From an uncultured Coriobacteriaceae bacterium (GTDB taxonomy: Bacteria > Actinomycetota > Coriobacteriia > Coriobacteriales > Eggerthellaceae): a stretch of DNA of 12,757 nt. The stretch lies in assembly GCA_900550385.1 (NCBI GenBank), contig URRZ01000065.1, positions 1 through 12,757 on the forward strand, given 5' to 3'. Both the position numbers and the translations under genes were made by a program. Below, piece after piece: positions 6,812 through 12,757 of this stretch. The notes under the pieces are model-generated. The model searched no databases, was not told the DNA's origin, and worked only from the letters and a program-made list of their open reading frames with translations. The first letter of the stretch is position 1. Each line of letters opens with the position of its first letter.

Positions 6812-7795
6812 CTAGTCGTCCACGTCAAGGGCGCGGGAGAGGATCTGCATGCGGGCCTCCACTTCCTCGATAATGCGGCTGCAGTCCTTCAGCTCGCGCG
6901 CGGCGTCGATGCCCTCGATCTCGCGGACGGCCTTGTACTTCAGGTCGTGCTCGAGGCTGGCCCAGAAGTCCATCGCGATGGTGCGCAGCTGGATCTCCAC
7001 CGGGATGAGCTCCTTCTTATCTAGGAAGTACACCGGGATGCGGATGATCACGTGCAGGCTGCGGTAGCCGTTGGGCTTGGGGTTGGCGATGTAGTCCTTC
7101 ACCGTCACGATGACCAGGTCGTCCTGGCGGCGCAGCAGGTCCAGCATGTTGTACACATCTTGGATGTACGAGCAGATGATGCGGATGCCCGCGATGTCCA
7201 TGATGTAGCGTTCCATGTTCTCCAGCGTGGGCTCTTTGCCGTAGCGGCCCAGCTTCTCGAAGATGCTCTCCGGGCTTTTGATGCGCGACTCCACGTGGTG
7301 GATGGGGTTGCGGTGCTTCTTCAGGGAAAGGTCCTGGTCGATGATTTCGCAGCGGACCTGCATCTCGCGCATGGCGGCGCGGTACTTCTGCAGGATCTCG
7401 CGCGTGCGGCGCTCGGCGGCCTGCACGCGCGCCAGGTTCGCCATGGACAGCGTGCTCTCGTCGAGGGCGTCCAGCGCCATCAGCGGCTCGTGCTCGATGG
7501 GATCGTCGCTTTCGGCCGCGACGGCGTCATCGGAGCCGGGCGCGTGCGGCGCGGCGACGATGTTGCGCGGGGCGATGGCCGGGACGCGGCGCACGGCTTT
7601 GGACGGCTGCGCCCATTCCGTCTTGGGAACGGCGCTCCACCCGGACGGGCGGGTGGCGGGCCAAGCGGGGGTCGAGGAAAGCGTGATGCGCGTCGCGTTG
7701 CGCTCTGCGGCGTCGCGCAGCAGGTCGGCGCGGGTGGATCCGGAATCGGCGGGCGAGTTGGCGCCGGCGGGTTCGCTATGGGAAAGCTCGGACAT
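6812..7795 (-). CDS. Small alarmone synthetase (RelA/SpoT-domain GTP pyrophosphokinase, RelQ-like)
   Basis: Predicted to transfer pyrophosphate from ATP to GDP or GTP, making (p)ppGpp in the cytoplasm. The 327-residue protein has the synthetase domain only, with no HD hydrolase, TGS or ACT domain. Signature motifs: RIKSPESIFEKL (171-182), the metal-binding D200 in MDIAGIRI, KDYIANPKPNGYRSLH (233-248), and VEIQLRTIAMDFWASLEH (266-283) with catalytic E267. RelQ/RelP enzymes are usually about 200-260 residues; here roughly 115 N-terminal residues are low-complexity (Pro, Ala, Ser) and probably disordered. The start at 7795 is supported by AAGGAG (7805-7810), 9 nt upstream. The frame stays open to an ATG at 7987, but that extension runs through two hairpin repeats and is rejected. 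It lies downstream of mazG in the same direction, separated by 216 nt containing repeats B and C, so it probably has its own promoter. Confidence 0.93.
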   Translation of the reverse strand: MSELSHSEPAGANSPADSGSTRADLLRDAAERNATRITLSSTPAWPATRPSGWSAVPKTEWAQPSKAVRRVPAIAPRNIVAAPHAPGSDDAVAAESDDPIEHEPLMALDALDESTLSMANLARVQAAERRTREILQKYRAAMREMQVRCEIIDQDLSLKKHRNPIHHVESRIKSPESIFEKLGRYGKEPTLENMERYIMDIAGIRIICSYIQDVYNMLDLLRRQDDLVIVTVKDYIANPKPNGYRSLHVIIRIPVYFLDKKELIPVEIQLRTIAMDFWASLEHDLKYKAVREIEGIDAARELKDCSRIIEEVEARMQILSRALDVDD

Positions 7796-7864
7796 GCGGT
7801 GGTGCTCCTTGGTTTCAATTGCAGCTTGAATATGATACGGCACCCGCCGCGCAAGGTCGCTGCG

Positions 7865-7897
7865 AATGTGAAAAAGGGACCGTCGTTTTTTCACATT
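7865..7897 (+). repeat. Hairpin repeat, copy B (REP-like)
   Basis: AATGTGAAAAA (7865-7875) pairs with TTTTTCACATT (7887-7897) around the core GGGACCGTCGT. It belongs to the same family as copy A (shared AAAAAGGGAC and T-run). With copy C, 55 nt away, it forms an inverted pair: B and the reverse complement of C match at 24 of 27 positions. It lies in the leader of the alarmone synthetase gene. Confidence 0.8.
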
Positions 7898-7951
7898 CCG
7901 GGAGGCGCATATGAAGGCGAAGACGCCCTTCCTGACGAAGCGCGTGTCGAC

Positions 7952-7980
7952 GTGAAAAAGCGACTGTCCCTTTTTCGCAT
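7952..7980 (-). repeat. Hairpin repeat, copy C (REP-like)
   Basis: On the plus strand it reads GTGAAAAAGCGACTGTCC followed by CTTTTTCGC. Read on the minus strand it is the canonical orientation (AAAAAGGGACAGTCG then a T-run), beginning 32 nt after the mazG stop, where it could terminate mazG transcription. It is the inverted partner of copy B. Confidence 0.78.
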
Positions 7981-8011
7981 CCTGCACGGCGCGGCGCCTC
8001 TGCCGAATGGG

Positions 8012-9055
8012 TTATTCGGCGGCTTTCGCCTGCTGCCACAGCTGCTCTTGCTCGGCGGCGGAAAGGTCCTCGATGCTGCGGCCCTGCTCCCATGCCGCCT
8101 GCTCCATGCTGGCCCAGCGGCGGCGGAACTTGCCGCAGGCGGCGCGCAGCGCGTCCTCGCCGTCGACGCCCATCTTGCGCGCGACGTTGACCAGCGCGAA
8201 CAGCACGTCGCCGAACTCCATCTCCACGGCGGCCACCAGCTGTTCGAGGGTTGCCGGAGCGGCATCCGGAGCCGTCGCGGGCTCCCCTGCCGCGGCTCCA
8301 GCCGCGTCGGGCAGCTCGCCCGTCACGCTGACCTTGCCCCTCGAGCCCTTCGGCGCGGCGGCGTAGGCCTCCTTCAGCTCGCCGATCTCCTCGGCGACCT
8401 GGGCCCACACGTCGTCCAGCGTGTCCCACTCGAAGCCGGCTGCCACCGCCTTGCGCGAGATCTTCTGCGCCTGCATGAGCGCGGGGAAGCTGGTGGGCAC
8501 GCCGTCCAGCAGGCCCTCGCGCCGCTGGCCGGCCGCGTCCGCCGCGTCGTCGGCTGCTTCCTTTTCCGCCAGCTTGACCTGGTCCCACAGGCCCAGCACC
8601 GCCGAAGCGTCGGCGGCGGAGGCGTCGCCGAACACGTGCGGGTGGCGGCGGATCATCTTGGCGTTCACGTCGGCGCACACGTCGTCGATGGTGAACTCGC
8701 CGGCATCCGCGGCTATCTGGCTTTGCAGCACCACCTGCAGCAACACGTCGCCCAGCTCCTCGCGCAGGTGCGCGACGCTGCCGGCTTCGATGGCGTCCAC
8801 CGCCTCGTAGGCTTCCTCGATCATGTTGTGCGCGATGCTGCCGTGCGTCTGCTCGCGGTCCCACGGGCAGCCGTCCGGGGCGCACAACGCGGCGATAGTG
8901 GCCACGAACGCGTCGAAGCTGGGATGCGGCTGCGGGTTCGCCACGCGCTCGGCCGCGGTGGCGGGCAAGGCGCTCGCCGCCGGCTTGCGCTCGCCCGTCG
9001 GCTCCTGCTTGCCCGACTTGGCTGCCTCGGTTTCTTTCGGCTGGTTCTTCACCAT
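8012..9055 (-). CDS. mazG: MazG nucleoside triphosphate pyrophosphohydrolase (two-domain)
   Basis: Cytoplasmic all-alpha NTP pyrophosphohydrolase that hydrolyses (d)NTPs, including aberrant ones, to NMP and PPi; in E. coli MazG also lowers (p)ppGpp. It has 347 residues against about 260 for E. coli MazG. The N-terminal domain carries GCPWDREQTH (62-71), the EExxE metal motif E80/E81/E84, the second metal set E99/E100/D103 (REELGD) and RRHPHVFGD (136-144). The C-terminal domain repeats the pattern: E222/E223/E226 (EEIGEL) and EMEFGDVLFALVN (278-290). Extra length comes from a charged 40-residue N-terminus and an Ala/Pro-rich insert of about 35-40 residues (233-272) between the metal-binding helices of the second domain. 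The ATG at 9055 has GGAGGAG at 9062-9068. It lies 31 nt downstream of the 9087-9851 gene, probably co-transcribed, and upstream of the alarmone synthetase. Confidence 0.95.
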   Translation of the reverse strand: MVKNQPKETEAAKSGKQEPTGERKPAASALPATAAERVANPQPHPSFDAFVATIAALCAPDGCPWDREQTHGSIAHNMIEEAYEAVDAIEAGSVAHLREELGDVLLQVVLQSQIAADAGEFTIDDVCADVNAKMIRRHPHVFGDASAADASAVLGLWDQVKLAEKEAADDAADAAGQRREGLLDGVPTSFPALMQAQKISRKAVAAGFEWDTLDDVWAQVAEEIGELKEAYAAAPKGSRGKVSVTGELPDAAGAAAGEPATAPDAAPATLEQLVAAVEMEFGDVLFALVNVARKMGVDGEDALRAACGKFRRRWASMEQAAWEQGRSIEDLSAAEQEQLWQQAKAAE

Positions 9056-9086
9056 AAACGGCTCCTCCCCCGTGATCTTTCGGCGC

Positions 9087-9851
9087 CTAGACCGCCTGGC
9101 TCGCGGCTTGGCCGACGGCGTGCTGCGCCTCTTGCTCTTCGAAGTCCCCCGCGCTCACCCACGTGCGAGAATCCGTCGAAGCGGAGCTGGAGGAGGCACC
9201 CTCCCCGTCGTCCGCATATTCGGCAAGCGCGGAATCGACGCATTCCTGGATGAAATCGGACATGGCTCTCTGATCGCCCTCCATCACGCAGCAGGCGTCG
9301 TTCAGGATGGTGCACACGCCCTCACCCGGGGCGCCGTGACCGTTAAGCGTCGTGCCCGGCAGATAGCTGATGTCCATCAGCGTGTTGCCATCGGCATCCA
9401 GCAGTCTCAACCCCGAGCTGAACCCGCCGTTCATCTGCTCCTCCCGGTAGCTTTCGTATCCGTCCCACCGGAGGAAACGCGCGCCCGACAGCAGATCGCA
9501 TGCCCGCGCGATGATCTGGCGGTCGGAGGTGAGCGCCGGTCCCGGCTCCTCGAAGCTCAGGTTCGGATAGTTCGATATGCGCAGGTAGGCCACCTGATCC
9601 GCATCGATGGGATCGGGCAGCGCAACCTCGTCGCCCTCGATAGACGCGAGCGCGGGGACGTCGCCGGCTTCCAAGGACGCGATCCTTCCGGATCCGCCCA
9701 GCGCGATGGCCACCGCCGCGATGGCGACGATGCACACCAGCAGCCCGACGGCGGCACCGATGGCCGCCTTCTTCGGCACCTTTCGGTTCGCCGTCCGTTG
9801 AAGCTCGGCTTTCAGGCGCTCGTCCCTGTTCTCCTTCTTGCTGTGAGCCAT
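9087..9851 (-). CDS. Single-pass membrane protein of unknown function
   Basis: Not recognised as a known family. The 254-residue protein has a short charged cytoplasmic N-terminus (1-28, rich in Lys, Arg and Glu), one transmembrane helix (about 29-52) with no lipobox, and an extracytoplasmic domain of about 200 acidic residues ending in a Ser-rich stretch and an Ala/Gln tail. The outer domain contains several Cys (in ARACDLL, GVCTILNDACC and IQECVDS), which could form disulfides. The ATG at 9851 has GGAGGG 6 nt upstream (9858-9863); the frame is open further upstream to 10070, but that part overlaps the divergent gene and looks non-coding. It is the first gene of a probable operon with mazG, 31 nt downstream. 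N-in, C-out orientation is inferred from the positive charge before the helix. Confidence 0.75.
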   Translation of the reverse strand: MAHSKKENRDERLKAELQRTANRKVPKKAAIGAAVGLLVCIVAIAAVAIALGGSGRIASLEAGDVPALASIEGDEVALPDPIDADQVAYLRISNYPNLSFEEPGPALTSDRQIIARACDLLSGARFLRWDGYESYREEQMNGGFSSGLRLLDADGNTLMDISYLPGTTLNGHGAPGEGVCTILNDACCVMEGDQRAMSDFIQECVDSALAEYADDGEGASSSSASTDSRTWVSAGDFEEQEAQHAVGQAASQAV

Positions 9852-9961
9852 GGCAATCCCTCCGGCCCGCCCCGCTTCGCGAAAGGGGCGAACGTGATAC
9901 CCTCGTATGCGTCTTATCGGCACCATTACACCGCAAATCACGGGGAAGGCGGCGCGCGATC

Positions 9962-10528
9962 GTGAAAGAACAGGCAACCAACAGGCCGGCGGCGGAGCGG
10001 CCCGAACGCGATGCCGGCAGCACGGACCCCTCGCCCGCAACGCGCCCGGCGCCTGCAGCGAGCCCAACACCCGAACGCGATGCTACCGCGGACGTCTCAT
10101 GTTCGACGCCCAAGCGCGACGCCGCCGCCGTCGCGGCGCGCATCGCGGTCACGATAGTGTTCGCGTTGAACGTGCAATGCGCGCTGCAGTTCGCGCTGAC
10201 GCCAGGCTCGTTCGCCGCCGCCTACGAGCTGTCGGGCGTCGCGGGCGAGGCGGCGGTACGCGGGCTGGGCGTCGCGTTCCTGATGTGGAACGCCACCTAC
10301 CCCGCCGTCATCGCCAGCCCGCGCCGGTTCCGCCCGCTCTACGTCGTGGTGCTGATCCAGCAGGTCATCGGGCTGTTCGGCGAAACCGCCATCCTGCTGA
10401 GCCTGCCTGCGGGGCACGATGTTCTGACGGCGAGCATCCTGCGCTTCATCGCGTTCGACGCGGCGGGGCTTGCGCTCATGGCCGCCGCATTCGCATGGCT
10501 GGCCGCTACTCGCCGCCGTCGCGGATAG
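9962..10528 (+). CDS. Four-TM hypothetical membrane protein with repetitive N-terminus
   Basis: The 188-residue protein begins at a GTG with GGGGAAGG at 9942-9949, a rather long 12-nt spacing, and no better in-frame start is visible. Residues 1-55 are hydrophilic, Pro/Ala/Arg-rich, and contain the motif PERDA at about 14 and 37 and PKRDA at 50; the first two are encoded by a 14-nt direct repeat. Four hydrophobic helices follow at about 57-79, 96-118, 125-147 and 157-181, ending in RRRRG. It resembles small conserved membrane proteins without assigned function; no catalytic motif is seen. It is divergent from the mazG block, with 110 nt between starts that must hold both promoters. Codon structure and the clean TM pattern support a real gene, although the start could be later. 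Confidence 0.65.
   Translation: MKEQATNRPAAERPERDAGSTDPSPATRPAPAASPTPERDATADVSCSTPKRDAAAVAARIAVTIVFALNVQCALQFALTPGSFAAAYELSGVAGEAAVRGLGVAFLMWNATYPAVIASPRRFRPLYVVVLIQQVIGLFGETAILLSLPAGHDVLTASILRFIAFDAAGLALMAAAFAWLAATRRRRG
10001..10083 (+). repeat. Two 14-nt direct repeats inside the membrane-protein gene
   Basis: CCCGAACGCGATGC occurs at 10001-10014 and 10070-10083, exactly 69 nt (23 codons) apart and in frame, so both encode the PERDA motif. A degenerate third copy (PKRDA) lies about 13 codons further on. This suggests an internal duplication in the low-complexity N-terminal region. Confidence 0.7.
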
Positions 10529-10620
10529 GCGCACGCAGAAAGGCAGGGTAACCGAATATGGTCGCAAGCAGCTCAGGCATATGGCATGCAGCAGGCGACG
10601 GGTAGCAGGCCGCCGTCAAC

Positions 10621-10648
10621 ATGAAAAAGCGACTAGTGCTTTTCTCAT
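10621..10648 (-). repeat. Hairpin repeat, copy D (diverged, REP-like)
   Basis: ATGAAAAAGCGACTAGTGCT followed by TTTCTCAT: the arms pair (ATGA-AAAGC with GCTTTTCTCAT, one bulge) around a short core. It is closest to copy C and in the same orientation. It lies 92 nt downstream of the 9962-10528 gene and 10 nt before the inverted-repeat element at 10659. Confidence 0.65.
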
Positions 10649-10658
10649 CCCGTGTTCA

Positions 10659-10821
10659 GCGGAAAATATGCAACGCTCGATGCCCTTTCCTTGCCCCGTT
10701 GCAACCGAAACGAGAAAGATGTCCTTGTCTGAAACGCACTGAGCAGGGGTTTTGCGAAGCGGTGAAGGGTCGGGGTTTTTTTCGGCAAGCGCGAAGGCAT
10801 CGAGCGTTTCATATTTTCCGC
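10659..10821. mobile_element. 163-bp element with 26-nt inverted ends, MITE-like or a structured RNA
   Basis: The segment 10659-10684 (GCGGAAAATATG, one variable base, then AACGCTCGATGCC) is matched by its reverse complement at 10796-10821 with 25 of 26 positions identical. With one gap the similarity continues inward to 10695 and 10784 (CTTGCC/GGCAAG). About 90-110 nt lie between the arms, including a 7-T run at 10776-10782. No coding sequence is inside. Short length, near-perfect ends and intergenic location fit a miniature inverted-repeat transposable element. No target-site duplication is obvious in the flanks, so a long hairpin RNA is the alternative. Confidence 0.6.
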
Positions 10822-10833
10822 CGGAGCGGGCTT

Positions 10834-10864
10834 TTGCGCCGATGCGATGCGGAACGGGTATTAT
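10834..10864 (+). promoter_or_regulatory. Putative promoter of the isochorismatase gene
   Basis: TTGCGC (10834-10839) and TATTAT (10859-10864) are separated by 19 nt, slightly long for a sigma-70-type promoter but the only AT-rich block in the area. It lies 132 nt before the start codon and just outside the right arm of the inverted-repeat element. Confidence 0.35.
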
Positions 10865-10904
10865 TAACGGGGCGCTTCCCGAACGGGATGGCGCGTGGGG
10901 CCGG

Positions 10905-10973
10905 CGAAACGGAAGCGGCGCGAGAAGGAACGCTTCGCGCGGAAGGGGCGCGCGGACCGACGAAACGGAAGCG
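10905..10973 (+). repeat. 13-nt direct repeat in the isochorismatase leader
   Basis: CGAAACGGAAGCG occurs at 10905-10917 and 10961-10973, 56 nt apart. Between the copies, GGAAGCG and CGCTTC segments can pair. It may be a leader RNA structure or a regulator site; the function is unknown. Confidence 0.5.
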
Positions 10974-10995
10974 CAGGGAAGGACGGAGGATCCCG

Positions 10996-11646
10996 ATGAT
11001 CGATCCGAAGCGCGCGGCGCTGATCATGATAGACATGCAGAACGGGTTCATCGACGCCTCGTCGTCGCTGTGCGTGGCGGGAGCCGAAGCGACGGTGCCG
11101 GCGTGCGCCCGAGCGCTGGCGAAGGCGCGCGAGCTGGGGATGGCCGTGTTCCATGTGCGGCGCAGCTACGCCCCCGACGGCTCGGACGTGGAACCGGTGC
11201 GCTACCGCACGTGGCTCGCAGGCGGCCGCCCGCTGTGCGTCGAGGGCGATGACCCGGACTCGCTGGACTCCCCCGACCTGTTGAAGCCCGCCGACGGCGA
11301 CCGCGTCCTGGTGAAGCCGCGTTTCTCGGCGTTCTTCGGCACGCCGCTGGACGACGTGCTAAAGCGCGCGGGCATCGGCACCGTGGTGCTCATCGGCACA
11401 ACCACGCCGAACTGCATCCGCTCCACCTGCTACGATGCGCTGTCGCTGAACTACAACGTCGCCATCATCGAGGATTGCACGTCCTCGCGCACGCCGAAGG
11501 TGCAGCGTGCGAACATCGAGGACATGGCGTTCATCGGTGCACACGTGATGGACTGCGCGACGTTCTGCGATAAGGGGCTTTCGGAGGTGCCTGACGTGGC
11601 GGCCGATGTCGCCGCCAAGGTGAGGCGCTTCCGCGAAGAAGGATAG
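10996..11646 (+). CDS. Isochorismatase-family cysteine hydrolase
   Basis: Cytoplasmic hydrolase of 216 residues with the Rossmann-like isochorismatase fold; family members hydrolyse isochorismate, nicotinamide, N-carbamoylsarcosine or related amides and vinyl ethers. The catalytic triad is in place: D13 (LIMIDMQNGF), K107 (VLVKPRFSAF) and C140 (GTTTPNCIRSTCYDAL), with the usual cis-peptide region just before the Cys and a downstream helix. The start at 10996 has GGAGGA 5 nt upstream (10985-10990), and IDPKRAALIMIDMQ is the normal beginning for this family. Substrate cannot be assigned: PNC replaces the common DVC/NVC loop, and nothing nearby points to NAD, siderophore or urea metabolism. It is transcribed with the methyltransferase gene 111 nt downstream, perhaps separately. 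Confidence 0.92.
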   Translation: MIDPKRAALIMIDMQNGFIDASSSLCVAGAEATVPACARALAKARELGMAVFHVRRSYAPDGSDVEPVRYRTWLAGGRPLCVEGDDPDSLDSPDLLKPADGDRVLVKPRFSAFFGTPLDDVLKRAGIGTVVLIGTTTPNCIRSTCYDALSLNYNVAIIEDCTSSRTPKVQRANIEDMAFIGAHVMDCATFCDKGLSEVPDVAADVAAKVRRFREEG

Positions 11647-11757
11647 CGCCGCCGCGAAGGGCGCGCGTTGCCGGAGAATCCGCACGCCGCCGAAATGCCC
11701 GCGAGCCGACTGCCCGCGCCGCCGCCCGCACGGCTGTCGCCGAAAGAAAGGATCCCC

Positions 11758-12675
11758 ATGCCCGTCATCCGCATCGACAACTTGGACGACCCGCGCTTGG
11801 ACGCCTACGCGCGCCTGACCGAGGTGCAGCTGCGCAACAAGCTGGAACCCGAGAAGGGCATCTTCATCGCCGAGTCGGGCAAGGTGATCGAGCGCGCGCT
11901 GGCAGCCGGCATGGAGCCCCTGTCGTTTTTGACGGAGGAGAAATGGCTGGGGCAGGTCCAGGGGATCCTGGCGAGAACGGGATACGGCGAGCGCGACGGA
12001 TCGGACGGGGCGCACGACGCGGAAGGCGATCGCGCTGGCGAGCGCCCAACCTCCGCCGACCTGCCGCTTTTCGTCGCCCCGCTGCCCGAGCTGAACAAGC
12101 TCACCGGCTTCGAGCTGACACGCGGCGCGCTGGGGGCATTCCGCCGACCCGCGCTGCCCAGCGTCCGGGATCTTTTGAGCGATGCGCGCCTGGTGGCGGT
12201 GCTGGAGAACATCACGAACCACACCAACATCGGCGCCATCTTCCGCTCGGCGGCGGCGCTGGGCGTGGACGCCGTGCTGGTGACGCCCGCCTGCTACGAC
12301 CCGCTGTACCGCCGCGCGGTCCGCGTGAGCATGGGAACTGTGTTCCAAGTGCCGTGGACGCGCATCGGGGACGAAGCGTCCGGGACGCCGGGGCACCCCA
12401 GCGCGTCGTGGGCCGACGAGGGCATCCCGCTCCTGCACGAGCTGGGGTTCAAGACCGCCGCGTTGGCGCTGTCGGACGATTCGGTTCCGCTGGACGACCC
12501 CGCGCTCGCCCGCGAGGAGCGCCTCGCCGTGGTGCTGGGCACCGAGGGCGACGGCCTCGCGCCCGAGACCATCGCGCGCTGCGACTACACCGTGCGCATC
12601 CCCATGCAGCACGGCGTCGACTCCCTGAACGTCGCCGCCGCCAGCGCCGTCGCCTTCTGGGAGCTGCGCCGCTGA
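11758..12675 (+). CDS. SpoU/TrmH-family RNA 2'-O-methyltransferase
   Basis: SAM-dependent methyltransferase of the trefoil-knot SPOUT class, 2'-O-methylating a ribose in tRNA or rRNA. 305 residues. An N-terminal substrate-binding domain (about 1-135, similar to TrmH/RlmB-type RNA-binding domains) precedes the catalytic domain with motif 1 NITNHTNIGAIFRSA (151-165, including N157 and R163), motif 2 VVLGTEGDGL (258-267) and motif 3 IPMQHGVDSLNVAAASAVAF (281-300). An acidic low-complexity insert lies at about 77-101, after the helix ending ARTGYG. The ATG at 11758 has GAAAGGA 5 nt upstream (11746-11752); the frame opens earlier, but that segment lacks conservation features. The target RNA is not predictable. 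A pair of hairpin repeats begins 12 nt after the stop and may terminate the transcript. Confidence 0.93.
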   Translation: MPVIRIDNLDDPRLDAYARLTEVQLRNKLEPEKGIFIAESGKVIERALAAGMEPLSFLTEEKWLGQVQGILARTGYGERDGSDGAHDAEGDRAGERPTSADLPLFVAPLPELNKLTGFELTRGALGAFRRPALPSVRDLLSDARLVAVLENITNHTNIGAIFRSAAALGVDAVLVTPACYDPLYRRAVRVSMGTVFQVPWTRIGDEASGTPGHPSASWADEGIPLLHELGFKTAALALSDDSVPLDDPALAREERLAVVLGTEGDGLAPETIARCDYTVRIPMQHGVDSLNVAAASAVAFWELRR

Positions 12676-12687
12676 TGATGGGCGTGA

Positions 12688-12757
12688 TGAGAAAAAGGGA
12701 CGGAGGTTTTTTCTCATTTTCGCGAAAATGAGAAAAAACCTCCGTCCCTTTTTCTCA
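12688..12757. repeat. 70-bp perfect palindrome made of two inverted hairpin repeats (copies E and F)
   Basis: Copies E (12688-12715) and F (12730-12757) are exact reverse complements of each other and identical to copy A. With the joining TTTTCGCGAAAA-type centre they form a perfect dyad with 35-nt arms, centred between 12722 and 12723. It starts 12 nt after the methyltransferase stop. Each half can also fold alone, with a T-run, as a terminator-like hairpin. The palindrome ends exactly at the window edge. Confidence 0.9.

Larger units (their letters stand above)
10529..10995. other. 467-nt intergenic region with repeats upstream of the isochorismatase gene
   Basis: No convincing gene is seen. 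In order it holds hairpin repeat D (10621-10648), a 163-bp element with inverted ends (10659-10821), a putative promoter (10834-10864) and a GC-rich leader with a 13-nt direct repeat (10905-10973). An open frame from the ATG at 10621 into the isochorismatase gene begins inside repeat D and runs through the inverted-repeat element; its product looks random (rich in Arg and Cys), so it is not called. Confidence 0.6.

Noticed and set aside
7796..7987. Upstream extension of the alarmone synthetase to an ATG at 7987
   Set aside because: The extra 64 codons translate repeats C and B, and a good ribosome-binding site precedes the ATG at 7795.
7052..9253. 733-codon open frame antisense to the alarmone synthetase and mazG
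   Set aside because: It crosses two real genes and the repeats between them without any domain signature; it is a GC-driven shadow.
10621..10995. Upstream extension of the isochorismatase to an ATG at 10621
   Set aside because: It starts inside hairpin repeat D and crosses the inverted-repeat element; the ATG at 10996 has GGAGGA and matches the family's N-terminus.
11359..12717. 452-codon open frame antisense to the isochorismatase and methyltransferase genes
   Set aside because: It has no motifs and runs from repeat E through two well-supported plus-strand genes.
819..12757. The short repeats as a CRISPR array
   Set aside because: Copies are scattered or in inverted pairs, without regular spacers or cas genes.

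Overview
This 12.8 kb, strongly GC-rich window looks like chromosomal DNA of an actinobacterium, most likely a gut Coriobacteriia/Eggerthellaceae member. That rests on general resemblance: Arg codons mostly CGC, a free-standing flavoprotein oxidoreductase next to its own LysR regulator and transporter, and iron-sulfur oxidoreductases. No rRNA, tRNA or other taxonomic marker is present. The left edge cuts a hipA-like gene, and the right edge coincides with the end of a 70-bp perfect palindrome built from a repeat also found at 819-846. The window may therefore be a draft contig that broke at a repeat.

Layout. 2-709 (+): C-terminal part of a HipA-family kinase toxin, with Arg codon use unlike its neighbours. 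844-1968 (-): aldo/keto reductase with two 4Fe-4S motifs, convergent with hipA. 2137-3096 (+): LysR-type regulator, divergent from the reductase; the 168-bp gap holds nested dyads that look like an operator. 3399-4928 (+): soluble FAD-dependent oxidoreductase. 5105-6553 (+): SLC13/DASS-like permease. These four genes plausibly form one regulon for uptake and redox conversion of an unidentified small, probably anionic, substrate. After the permease comes a suspicious run of G and C homopolymers (24 consecutive C), then a clear bidirectional terminator.

6812-9851 (-) is a three-gene block, transcribed right to left: a one-TM protein of unknown function, two-domain MazG nucleotide pyrophosphohydrolase, and a synthetase-only RelA/SpoT alarmone enzyme. 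Together the last two suggest nucleotide and stringent-response control. 9962-10528 (+): four-TM hypothetical protein, divergent from that block. 10529-10995 is non-coding and holds a short hairpin repeat, a 163-bp element with 26-nt inverted ends (MITE-like) and a putative promoter. 10996-11646 (+): isochorismatase-family hydrolase. 11758-12675 (+): SpoU/TrmH RNA methyltransferase.

The main non-genic theme is a family of about 28-nt hairpin repeats (core AAAAAGGGAC, T-rich right half). There are six copies, two pairs of them inverted. They sit just 3' of genes; one supplies the stop codon of the aldo/keto reductase. They resemble REP/BIME elements and may double as terminators.
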